Shown here piece by piece: positions 26,586-34,590 of a stretch of DNA of 64,000 bases. Each line of letters begins with the position of its first letter. Position 1 is the stretch's first letter. Origin of the DNA: Deltaproteobacteria bacterium (GTDB lineage: Bacteria; UBA10199; JADGCS01). The stretch lies in the NCBI GenBank assembly GCA_024233595.1, contig JACKPK010000009.1:10887-74886 (forward strand). Direction: 5' to 3'. Under the pieces are notes generated by a model. That model did not search any database and had not been told where the DNA came from. It saw nothing but the letters and a program-made list of their open reading frames with translations. A program made the translations under genes and the position numbers.

Positions 26586-28432
26586 ATGTGTTGAACGAAA
26601 ACCTACAAGCCTTAGGGCGTAATTTGGTTCCGGCACAGGGGGCGCCGCGTTTTTTGGATGTGGATTGTGATGCGTCCAATAATCTTATTTTTAAAAGTTT
26701 AGCCAACCAAGCGACCTTTGTGAGTCAGCCAGTGCGTTTGGATTTGGGGAATCAGGCCAAAACCTTGTTGGTCTTTGGTTTTGGTGATGGGCGGTTACTG
26801 GAAGAAGCTTTAAAACAAGCTGCGGTAAAAGAAATTTTAGTTTACGAGCCAGATGAAGCGGTGTTGAAGAAGCTCTTTGCGTTAAGATCCTTTGTGACTT
26901 TGTTGAGTCACCCCAAACTAAAAGTATTTTTAGGAACTGATTCAGGCCAGTTGCTTGACGCTATTAATGAATTTATCAGCGAAGATCTTTCTCGTCTTGG
27001 TCGTCTGAAAGAAATGCTTTGCTTCACCAATCCCATTCATCAAACGCTTGGCATTGCTCATGCTGAGTTTAATCACTTTGTTTCTTTGGTCAAAAAAATT
27101 TGTTCTGATCGTGAAATTGAGACCAAGCCAAATGTGGAAGATGCTTGGAAAGGTTTGGCAAATAGCTTGATGAATTACCCAAGCTATTTTGAAGCGCCCA
27201 GTTTTCATCTTTTAAAAGATCGCTTTAAAGAAAAAGTTGGTGTGGTTGTTTCGACTGGGCCATCGCTTTCGGCATCGCTACCGTATTTAAAAAAACTTCA
27301 AGATCGAGTGGTGATCTTTGCGTGCGATTCAGCACTGAGCATTCTTGTTAAAAATAATATCCAACCTGATTTTGTTGGCAGCTTAGAGCGCTTAGGACAA
27401 ATTGCTAAGCTATTTGAAGGCGTGACTGTTTCTTCTAAGACTCATTTGGTTGCTCCCTCTGTTTTAACACCAGAATCTTTTGCTGCTTATCAAGGTCCAA
27501 AGATGCGCGTGAATCGCCATGGTGGTGGCTTTGAGCATTGGTTTTACGAAGTGCAGGAAACAATCGAAATGGGGATTTCTGCCAGTCATGTGTGCATGGT
27601 TGGTCTTAAACATTTGGGTTGTGGTCCTATTTATTTGCTTGGTCAGGACGGGGCTTATGACCCTCTTTCTGGAGACTCTCATGACCAAGGTGCTGCAAAG
27701 CACATTTTAGAATTTGGAAAATACGAAAAACAAGAACGTGATGAAGTTCAAAAGTTAAGTTTTTTGGGGTATGACGGCCAAGAAAAATTAACCAATCGTG
27801 TTTGGCGTGAATTTCATGAACGCAGTGAACGCATTTTAAGAGAACAATCTTTTCAACAAGTGTATCATGTGTTGCCCAAAGAATACGGCATTCCCATAGA
27901 GGGCACATCGTGGATGGACCCCAAAGATCTCGATCAATTGAATCAAGAGGAACCTTTTTCAAAGGACCTGGGGGATTTAACGACCATTGCCAAAAAAGAA
28001 TTCAAAGAGATCGAAAGCCAAGCCAGAATCAATCTGAAACAAAATCGTGATGCTTTGGATGATCTCATTAAATCTTGTTTGGCCTTCATGAGAGAAATAG
28101 GTTTTTTTACCATGAAGCACGATCCTAATATACAAGCTTTGGGCAACGAAGAGGCCTACAAAAAGTTTTTTGCCCGTGTTGAAGCGTGGCAGGCGGATTT
28201 GTTTCAGCAAAACAATGGTTTTTTTGATCGTGTCTTTCAAAGTTACATTTTAAGTTCTCATGCTTATTTTGGATTGCAATTTGCTCAGTTGCAAAACAGC
28301 ACGTTGCCTTTTTCAAAAATCACAAAACGCAAAATCGAATTGCTCTACGAGTGGCTGAATATGGTGCAGATTTGGGCAGGTCGTGCTTTGGATATGCTTG
28401 AGTACCGTAATCAAGAATGGAAGTATTGGTAG
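26582..28432 (+). CDS. maf: Maf (DUF115) flagellin glycosyltransferase, copy 2
   Basis: The 616 residues show an N-terminal Rossmann-like domain (VFGFGDGRLLEEAL, about 60-73), then the DUF115 domain with VVVSTGPSLSASLPYL (about 221) and FACDSALSILVKNNIQPDF (about 246). The glycosyltransferase-like motif LLGQDGAYDPLSGDSH follows at about 350. A helical C-terminal domain ends the protein. The start overlaps copy 1 by 4 bases with GGGGAGAA as ribosome site. Copies 1 and 2 are separated from the other four by the DUF4910 and fusion genes. Confidence 0.88.
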   Translation: MNVLNENLQALGRNLVPAQGAPRFLDVDCDASNNLIFKSLANQATFVSQPVRLDLGNQAKTLLVFGFGDGRLLEEALKQAAVKEILVYEPDEAVLKKLFALRSFVTLLSHPKLKVFLGTDSGQLLDAINEFISEDLSRLGRLKEMLCFTNPIHQTLGIAHAEFNHFVSLVKKICSDREIETKPNVEDAWKGLANSLMNYPSYFEAPSFHLLKDRFKEKVGVVVSTGPSLSASLPYLKKLQDRVVIFACDSALSILVKNNIQPDFVGSLERLGQIAKLFEGVTVSSKTHLVAPSVLTPESFAAYQGPKMRVNRHGGGFEHWFYEVQETIEMGISASHVCMVGLKHLGCGPIYLLGQDGAYDPLSGDSHDQGAAKHILEFGKYEKQERDEVQKLSFLGYDGQEKLTNRVWREFHERSERILREQSFQQVYHVLPKEYGIPIEGTSWMDPKDLDQLNQEEPFSKDLGDLTTIAKKEFKEIESQARINLKQNRDALDDLIKSCLAFMREIGFFTMKHDPNIQALGNEEAYKKFFARVEAWQADLFQQNNGFFDRVFQSYILSSHAYFGLQFAQLQNSTLPFSKITKRKIELLYEWLNMVQIWAGRALDMLEYRNQEWKYW

Positions 28433-28439
28433 GTGTTTC

Positions 28440-29789
28440 ATGGTTGATTCACGAAGAATTAAAATTGAAGATATGTTTGATCGTTTGTGGCCTTTGCCTC
28501 GTTCGATTGCCGGGCAGGGGTTTTCTGATTCACTGGATATTATGGCCGAAATGATTCCCTTGAAACGCTTGCAGTACCCGACAGGCACCAAGGTTTTGGA
28601 CTGGCATTTGCCCAAAATATGGGAAGTGCGTTCTGCTTATTTTATTGGTCCCAATGGCAAGAAGTACGCCGACTTTCATAAAAACAACCTGCACCTTGTG
28701 AGCTATTCAGTGCCCTTTAAAGGCAAAATGACCTTAGATGAGCTCAAACCTCATTTGTACACCTTGCCGTCTTTGCCCAAAGCCATTCCTTACGCGACTT
28801 CTTTTTTTGAAGAACGTTGGGGCTTTTGTTTGAATCATGAAGAGTACGAAAGCTTGCCAGAAGGCGAATACGAAGTGGTCGTTGATTCGGTTTTTAAAGA
28901 TGGTTTTTTTGAGTCTGGTGAGTGTGTCTTGCCGGGAGAAAGCAAAGACGAGATTTTATTTTCTAGTTACCTTTGTCACCCCTCCATGGCTAGCAATGAA
29001 TTATCAGGGCCTTTGGTTCTTGCGTTCTTGTACGAAAAAATCGCGGCCATGAAACAGCGTAAGTACACTTATCGTTTTGTCTTGAATGCCGAAACAGTGG
29101 GCACCATCGCTTATTTGAGCAAAAGAGGGCAGGAGTTAAAACAAAAAGTCAAAGCTGGCTATGTGTTGACCTGCTTGGGTGATCAGGCGCCTTTTAATTA
29201 CAAACGATCTCGTCAGGGCAATAGCCTTGCCGATCAAGCCGCTTTGTCCGTTTTAAAAGAACTGGACCCAAGTCGCCAACAGTATTTTGTTCATGACTTT
29301 GATCCTTCGCGTGGAAGTGAAGAGCGCCAGTATTGTTCGCCAGGTTATGATCTTCCCGTTGGGTCTTTGATGCGCAGCATGTACAATGACTACAAAGAAT
29401 ATCATTCGTCTTTGGACAATAAAGATTTCATCAGCTTCGATGCCATGCTGGCCAATGTGGATTTGTACTCAAAAATTGTAGCAGCACTAGAGAGCAATCA
29501 GATTTGGGTTAACTTGAATCCTTATGGTGAACCTCAACTGGGACGTCGCAATCTTTACCCAAATCTTAATGTTCGTTCGCACGATGTCAGACGCGCACGT
29601 GCCACCATGTGGCTCTTAAATCTGGCTGATGGTCAACACGATCTCTTTCAAATTTCAGAACGATCTCAGTATCCCATTTTGTTGCTGGCGGATATTGCGC
29701 AAACCCTAAAAAAAGAAGGTCTTCTTGTGGAGGCATCCGCCAAAAAACAAGAAGCAGGAAGTGCCAAAAATCTGACTGTAAAATCCTAG
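28440..29789 (+). CDS. DUF4910/DUF2172 aminopeptidase-like protein
   Basis: I start at the ATG just past the copy-2 stop, with AGGTG upstream (449 residues). The N-terminal DUF2172-type segment has MFDRLWPLPRSIAGQGF. The DUF4910 M28-like peptidase core has SSYLCHPSMASNELSGPLV at about residue 178 and FVLNAETVGTIAYLSKRGQ at about 215; these should contribute metal ligands. A winged-helix-like end follows (about 385-440). Such proteins recur in surface-polysaccharide and flagellin-modification loci, but the reaction is not known. A true peptidase, a deacylase and a non-catalytic role are all possible. Confidence 0.8.
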   Translation: MVDSRRIKIEDMFDRLWPLPRSIAGQGFSDSLDIMAEMIPLKRLQYPTGTKVLDWHLPKIWEVRSAYFIGPNGKKYADFHKNNLHLVSYSVPFKGKMTLDELKPHLYTLPSLPKAIPYATSFFEERWGFCLNHEEYESLPEGEYEVVVDSVFKDGFFESGECVLPGESKDEILFSSYLCHPSMASNELSGPLVLAFLYEKIAAMKQRKYTYRFVLNAETVGTIAYLSKRGQELKQKVKAGYVLTCLGDQAPFNYKRSRQGNSLADQAALSVLKELDPSRQQYFVHDFDPSRGSEERQYCSPGYDLPVGSLMRSMYNDYKEYHSSLDNKDFISFDAMLANVDLYSKIVAALESNQIWVNLNPYGEPQLGRRNLYPNLNVRSHDVRRARATMWLLNLADGQHDLFQISERSQYPILLLADIAQTLKKEGLLVEASAKKQEAGSAKNLTVKS

Positions 29790-29847
29790 ACTTACTTTTT
29801 AAGTGTTTAAAAACATTGAGTATTTATGTTACAATAGTGTCTTGGGC

Positions 29848-29863
29848 TGGCACGGTGATTGCA
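29848..29863 (+). promoter_or_regulatory. Sigma-54 promoter of the fusion/ACP/maf operon
   Basis: TGGCACGGTGATTGCA is a perfect match to the RpoN consensus TGGCAC-R-N4-TTGCA. Transcription would start near 29874, about 30 bases before the ATG at 29905. It lies in a 115-base gap, the first real gap after 22 kb of tightly packed genes. It places this glycan module in the same sigma-54 regulon as the hook-basal-body operon. Confidence 0.85.
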
Positions 29864-29904
29864 ATTGATTTGTGGTGAGAAGGGAATCTCGCACGGGGGT
29901 CAAA

Positions 29905-32900
29905 ATGACATGGCAAGGAGTCCGTTTTAACCAGCAGCTCAAGAAACATTTGGCGTGTTTTGCTGAGCAGGTTTTTCTTATTGATCAGCTCTCTGATCAA
30001 ACTCACACTTACAAAAGTCTTTGGGCAGAAGCTGCCAAATGGCAGTTCTATTTTTCAAAGCAAGGTCTCAAAAAAGGGGATCGTGTTTTGGTGTGTTGTG
30101 ATAATTCTTTTCAGTTGGCGGAAGCTTATTTTGGTTTTTTACGAGCCGGTTTGGTTGTTGTTCCTGTTTCCAGAGAAACGCCCCTTCAAAATTTAAAAAA
30201 TCTTTATCAAAGAGCACAGGCTAAATACTTTTTTTCAGATCACCCCGAACTTGTGCGGGGGTTTTCTAAAATCAATTTAGGTGCTTTTGATTTATCTCAG
30301 GTCGAACAAATTGATTCTTTGCTCTCTAGCGATGAAATGAAAAAAATTAAAAACTTAAAGGCGGTGTCGTGGAAGGGTGATGATGAGCTTTGTTTGGTTT
30401 TCACTTCTGGGACGACTTCAGAACCAAAGGGTGTTGTTCATAAAATTTCTTCGTTGTTTGCTAACGCCGACCTTTTTGGTGATGTGGTTGGGATTCAAGC
30501 TGGGCAGCGCTTTTTGAACTACCTTCCCATGACTTATCTTGGTGGTTACTACAATTTGCTTTTGTTGCCCTTTGTGTGTGGAGCTCAAACTGTTATTTGT
30601 TCGGTTTACTCAGCGCGCACCAGTTTGTCTTTTTGGAAAATGGTTAACGAGAAACAAGCCACAGCTTTGTGGATGACGCCATCGATCATCGCGGGGCTTT
30701 TAAAGATTGATCGTTCACAGATCGGTACGCAGTATTGTGAAAGAATCAAGCCGCTTGTGCTTTGCGGTACGGCACCTTTGCCGCTTTCTTTGCGCCAACG
30801 CTTTTATGAGAAATACAAAACAAATATTTTAGAAAATTACGGACTTTCCGAAACCCTTTTTATTTGTTCTCAGCGCCCTGGTGATTTTGCATCAGGGAAC
30901 GCTCTTGATGGGGTTGGAAAAATTTTGTCTGGTGTTGATTGTTTGCAAGATCAGCAGGGCGCTTTGCTGGTCAAAACACCCTTTCTCATGAAGGGGTATT
31001 TGCAAGAGCAAGGATTTGATCCACAGCTTAATGAAGATGGTTTTTTTGCAACAGGTGATTTGGTGAAAATCACAAATGATCAAATTCAAATAAATGGTCG
31101 TCAAAAAGATCTGATCATCCGTTCTGGCATTAACATTAGTCCTTTGGCGGTGGAAAACGCCATTTTACAAAACCAAGAGGTGGCTGAATGTGCTGTTGTG
31201 GGGCGTCGTCATGCCATTTTGGGGGAAGAGATTGTCGCCTTTTTATCTTTAAAAGAAGCCACACGCTTTTCTTCTGTGGTGGAGAAAATTAAAGAGTCTT
31301 TGCAAACCCAGTTAGAAAAACAACAACAGCCCAGTGATTACATTCTTCTGCAAAATTTTCCCAAAACAGCCAGTGGAAAAATTCAAAAGGCAAAATTACG
31401 TTCCTTGCTCGAGTTAGAATCGCACCCCAGTGCGCCAACAAAACAAAACGACTCATCCTGTAAAAGCCCTTGTGATTTGCTTTCTCAAAAAGCACAGCTC
31501 TTGGCGCCTGCAGAGTCTGTTGCGGTGAATCAAAAGGTTTATGATCATCAGAATGCCGGAGACGATGTGACAGTGCTTTCCTTGGGAGAGGCTTTTTTTG
31601 ATCTGCCATTTTTTTCGTTTTCGGATTTGCCAGAAGAAAAAATTTATCATTATTCGTCATCGTTTGGTTTGCCCGAGCTCAGAGAAAAAATTGCCAAGTA
31701 TTTACAAGAAACTCATTCCATTAAACTGGATTGGCAAAAAGAATTGCTGCTCACAGCGGGTTCTAAAGTGGCTTTGTTTATGATCATGCAGGCCCTTTGT
31801 GATCCGGGCGATGAGGTCATTGTGTTTGAACCTTATTGGGTGAGCTATCCAGAACAGATTCGTTTGGTGGGTGCTAAGCCTGTTTTTGTACCCAACGGTG
31901 TTTCTGTATTTGAAATTGAAAAATTCATCACCAGACGAACCAAAGCCATCATCATCAATAACCCCAACAACCCCACTGGTCAGGTGTTAAGTTTAAAAGA
32001 GCTGTCACATCTCTTAGAGGTTTCTAAAAACCAGGGACTCATGCTGGTTTCCGATGAGGCTTACAGCGAGTTTGTTCCCAACGAGGGACAATTTGTTTCC
32101 GTGAGCATGATTGATCCAGAAAAGAAACACAGCATTGTTGTGAATTCACTTTCTAAAAACTTTGGTCTTTCGGGTTGGCGCATTGGCTACGTCATTGCCC
32201 ATCCTGACATCATGCAATCGATTTTGTATCTTAATCAGCATTTGATCACCTGCCCGCCAACTGTGTTGTGCTACTATGTGGCCAAGCATTTTGAAGAATT
32301 GGTTGCAGCGACAAAACCACAAATCAAAACGCTTTTAGAAAAACGCGAACGACTCGCTCAGTTTGCAAAGGCAAATGGGTTGCATGTTTTGGCTGGGGAT
32401 AGCACTTTTTACTTTTTTCTTTCGATCGGTTCCCAACAAGGCTCTCGTGACTTTGCGGCATCTTTGTTAACAGATCACAAAATTGCTGTTGTTCCAGGAA
32501 TTGGTTATGGTGACTCTTGTGATGGCTTTTTGAGATTATCAATTGGCACCGAATCAGAGGAGCGTATTCAAAAAGCTCTTCTGATCATCAAAGAAAAAAT
32601 AACAGCGCAAATCACAACGGATCAAATCAGCGAAGAGAGTATCGAAAAAGGCATTCACCAAGTGCTGTTTAATTTAGGAAATCTTAAAAAAGAAGAATCC
32701 GTGTGTGTGGTTGTGGACGCAAAAACTTCGGCTTTGGGGCAGCAGTTTTCTGAATACATGGGGCGTAGCGGGGTTTCGCATTCGCTTTGCGAAGTGCCTT
32801 TGCAAGCCATGCATGGCAGTGAGCCGCCACCAGAAGTGGCAAGCGAAATGAAAAGCAGCGATTTGATTCTTGGTCTCACCACACAGTCAATGGCGCACAC

Positions 32901-33579
32901 CGACGCACGCTTGCAGGCCAACCGCGCAGGTGCTCGTTACCTGAGTATGCCTGACTTTTCTGAAAACGTCATGACTCACCCGGCACTTTTTGCAGACTAC
33001 CAAGACCGAGGCATGCGTTTGGAACGATTGGTTCATTTACTCAACCGTTCGCATAAGTTACGTGTTGTGACGGCATCAGGAACAGATTTAACTTTGGACA
33101 TTAGCACTCGTCAGGCCAATTTTTGCCCTGGTTATGTTGATGAGCATCATGAATTGGGTTCGCCTCCTGATATAGAAGTGAATGTGGCGCCCTTAGAGAA
33201 TCACAGTCATGGCACTCTGGTAGTCGATGGCTCTATTCCCTGTGATGGCATTGGCAAGCTCGATGCGCCAGTCACCTTGATCATCGAAAATGGCAAGATT
33301 GCTAAGATACAAGGGGCACAAGATGTTGTGAAAAAATTGGAAGACTTGTTTGGCGAGTCACAAAGCCCAAAACGTGTTCTTGCTGAATTCGGGATTGGTT
33401 TTAATGATCGCGCAGAGCTTTGTGGCAACATGCTCATTGACGAAGGTTGTTATGGCACCTTTCATTGCGGTTTTGGTTCTAATGCCACCATTGGCGGTTT
33501 GAACAGAGTGTCTTTTCATTTGGATTTTGTTTTCTTTGCAGACGCTGTTTATCTTGATGATGAACTGGTGAGGGTTTGA
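29905..33579 (+). CDS. Three-domain fusion: acyl/aryl-adenylate ligase, PLP aminotransferase, M29-type metallopeptidase
   Basis: I start at the ATG behind GGGGGT (1,224 residues). Residues 1-510 are an ANL-superfamily adenylating enzyme: FTSGTTSEPKGV at about 165, ENYGLSET at about 309, GRQKDLIIRSG at about 397 and the catalytic-Lys motif KTASGKIQK at about 484. Residues about 530-900 are a fold-type I aminotransferase: NNPNNPTG at about 685 and the PLP lysine in SLSKNFGLSGWR at about 751. Residues about 905-1224 match COG2309/M29 aminopeptidases, with AEFGIGFND, IDEGCYGTFHCGFG and SFHLDFV carrying likely metal ligands. The ligase probably charges the ACP encoded downstream. The substrate is unknown. 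Confidence 0.85.
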   Translation: MTWQGVRFNQQLKKHLACFAEQVFLIDQLSDQTHTYKSLWAEAAKWQFYFSKQGLKKGDRVLVCCDNSFQLAEAYFGFLRAGLVVVPVSRETPLQNLKNLYQRAQAKYFFSDHPELVRGFSKINLGAFDLSQVEQIDSLLSSDEMKKIKNLKAVSWKGDDELCLVFTSGTTSEPKGVVHKISSLFANADLFGDVVGIQAGQRFLNYLPMTYLGGYYNLLLLPFVCGAQTVICSVYSARTSLSFWKMVNEKQATALWMTPSIIAGLLKIDRSQIGTQYCERIKPLVLCGTAPLPLSLRQRFYEKYKTNILENYGLSETLFICSQRPGDFASGNALDGVGKILSGVDCLQDQQGALLVKTPFLMKGYLQEQGFDPQLNEDGFFATGDLVKITNDQIQINGRQKDLIIRSGINISPLAVENAILQNQEVAECAVVGRRHAILGEEIVAFLSLKEATRFSSVVEKIKESLQTQLEKQQQPSDYILLQNFPKTASGKIQKAKLRSLLELESHPSAPTKQNDSSCKSPCDLLSQKAQLLAPAESVAVNQKVYDHQNAGDDVTVLSLGEAFFDLPFFSFSDLPEEKIYHYSSSFGLPELREKIAKYLQETHSIKLDWQKELLLTAGSKVALFMIMQALCDPGDEVIVFEPYWVSYPEQIRLVGAKPVFVPNGVSVFEIEKFITRRTKAIIINNPNNPTGQVLSLKELSHLLEVSKNQGLMLVSDEAYSEFVPNEGQFVSVSMIDPEKKHSIVVNSLSKNFGLSGWRIGYVIAHPDIMQSILYLNQHLITCPPTVLCYYVAKHFEELVAATKPQIKTLLEKRERLAQFAKANGLHVLAGDSTFYFFLSIGSQQGSRDFAASLLTDHKIAVVPGIGYGDSCDGFLRLSIGTESEERIQKALLIIKEKITAQITTDQISEESIEKGIHQVLFNLGNLKKEESVCVVVDAKTSALGQQFSEYMGRSGVSHSLCEVPLQAMHGSEPPPEVASEMKSSDLILGLTTQSMAHTDARLQANRAGARYLSMPDFSENVMTHPALFADYQDRGMRLERLVHLLNRSHKLRVVTASGTDLTLDISTRQANFCPGYVDEHHELGSPPDIEVNVAPLENHSHGTLVVDGSIPCDGIGKLDAPVTLIIENGKIAKIQGAQDVVKKLEDLFGESQSPKRVLAEFGIGFNDRAELCGNMLIDEGCYGTFHCGFGSNATIGGLNRVSFHLDFVFFADAVYLDDELVRV

Positions 33580-34358
33580 TGAAGCAAGCAAAATTCCTAC
33601 AAAAGCTGAATGACATTTGGCCAGAAGACGATCGTCCTGTTGTGATCTTTTCAAGTTTGTTTCGCTTGCAACGCCGCTTTGAAGAAAATCCATTGGATTT
33701 GGTAGCAGGGTTCAATGCTTATTTTAATCACAAGACTCAGCAAAACACGATTCTCATGCCCACCTTCACCAAAGGCTATGAAAATGGCTTCCTTGATCTT
33801 GATAAAACGCCATCGACTACAGGGGCCATTACCGAAGCTTTCCGCACTTCCAAAGATTGCGCTCGAAGTTGCTCGGCTTTTTTCTCTTACGCGGTCAAAG
33901 GAGCTTTGCAACAAGAGGTTTTAAAATTGCAACCGGAGTCTGCTTGGGGAGAAGGTTCGCTTTACGCGTGGCTTTGTCAAAAAAATGCTTGGGTTCTGCA
34001 ACTGGGCTTGCCCTTGTCACAAAACGCTTTGCCGCATCGTTTAGAATGGCTTCACCGAGATCAAATTGATTACCGTTACGAAAAAAGTTTTTCTGGTACC
34101 GTGAATTGGCAAGGTCGCCAGGTTTCATTACAAGAGCGACTTTTTGTGCGTGATGTGGCAAAAGGCGTGGAAACAGGATGGAAGCATTTGGAAGACAAAG
34201 TGAATCGCGATCGCTTTCGTTCTGTGATGGGCTTTGATGATCTTTTATTTTTATACCCGCTCGATGATTTGATGGCATCTTTCGAACAAATTCTTAAAAA
34301 CAATCCTCTGGCGTTTCTTAAGACCCATCAAAATAGTGAGGGAATGCGTGCCGAGTGA
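33579..34358 (+). CDS. AAC(3)-family acyltransferase-like protein
   Basis: I start at the ATG that shares one base with the preceding stop, behind GTGAGGG (259 residues). The fold family is that of aminoglycoside 3-N-acetyltransferases, recognised by the opening LVAGFNAYF...ILMPTFT pattern, TTGAITEAFRTSKDCARS at about 75-92, and a conserved His in ALPHRLEWLH at about 152. The usual RSxHPxxS motif is altered: it reads RSCSAFFS, so two histidines are absent. Members in glycan loci acylate amino-sugars, not antibiotics. Acyl-ACP could be the donor because an ACP gene follows; that is inference. Confidence 0.75.
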   Translation: MKQAKFLQKLNDIWPEDDRPVVIFSSLFRLQRRFEENPLDLVAGFNAYFNHKTQQNTILMPTFTKGYENGFLDLDKTPSTTGAITEAFRTSKDCARSCSAFFSYAVKGALQQEVLKLQPESAWGEGSLYAWLCQKNAWVLQLGLPLSQNALPHRLEWLHRDQIDYRYEKSFSGTVNWQGRQVSLQERLFVRDVAKGVETGWKHLEDKVNRDRFRSVMGFDDLLFLYPLDDLMASFEQILKNNPLAFLKTHQNSEGMRAE

Positions 34359-34590
34359 CCCCAAACAAACAATACTGAACTTTCTAAATGATCGCTTGAG
34401 CAAAGATGTTCAAGAGACATCGCAGTCTCTTGTTAAATCCGGGCTTTTAGATTCCTTTCAAATTTTAGAGATGATTGATTTTATCGAATCTCAATTCAAT
34501 GTTGTTTTGCAAGAAAACGATCTTAATGAGGATCATTTAGACAGCGTCGACAGCCTTGTTTCGCTTTTAGAAAGGACTGCAAAAAACTAA
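34348..34590 (+). CDS. Acyl carrier protein
   Basis: The GTG start at 34348 follows GTGAGGGA by 4 bases and overlaps the preceding gene by 11 bases. A second GTG at 34336 is possible but lacks a ribosome site. The 80 residues form a small acidic four-helix protein. The phosphopantetheine attachment site is SGLLDSFQILEMIDFIE, with the serine at residue 36. It is presumably loaded by the ligase domain of the fusion and unloaded by the AAC(3)-like enzyme, as a dedicated carrier rather than the fatty-acid ACP. Confidence 0.85.
   Translation: MPSDPKQTILNFLNDRLSKDVQETSQSLVKSGLLDSFQILEMIDFIESQFNVVLQENDLNEDHLDSVDSLVSLLERTAKN

Noticed and set aside
28440..29789. DUF4910 protein as a housekeeping aminopeptidase
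   Set aside because: Its place inside a glycosylation operon and the DUF2172-type N-terminus argue for a dedicated glycan role, although its reaction remains unknown.
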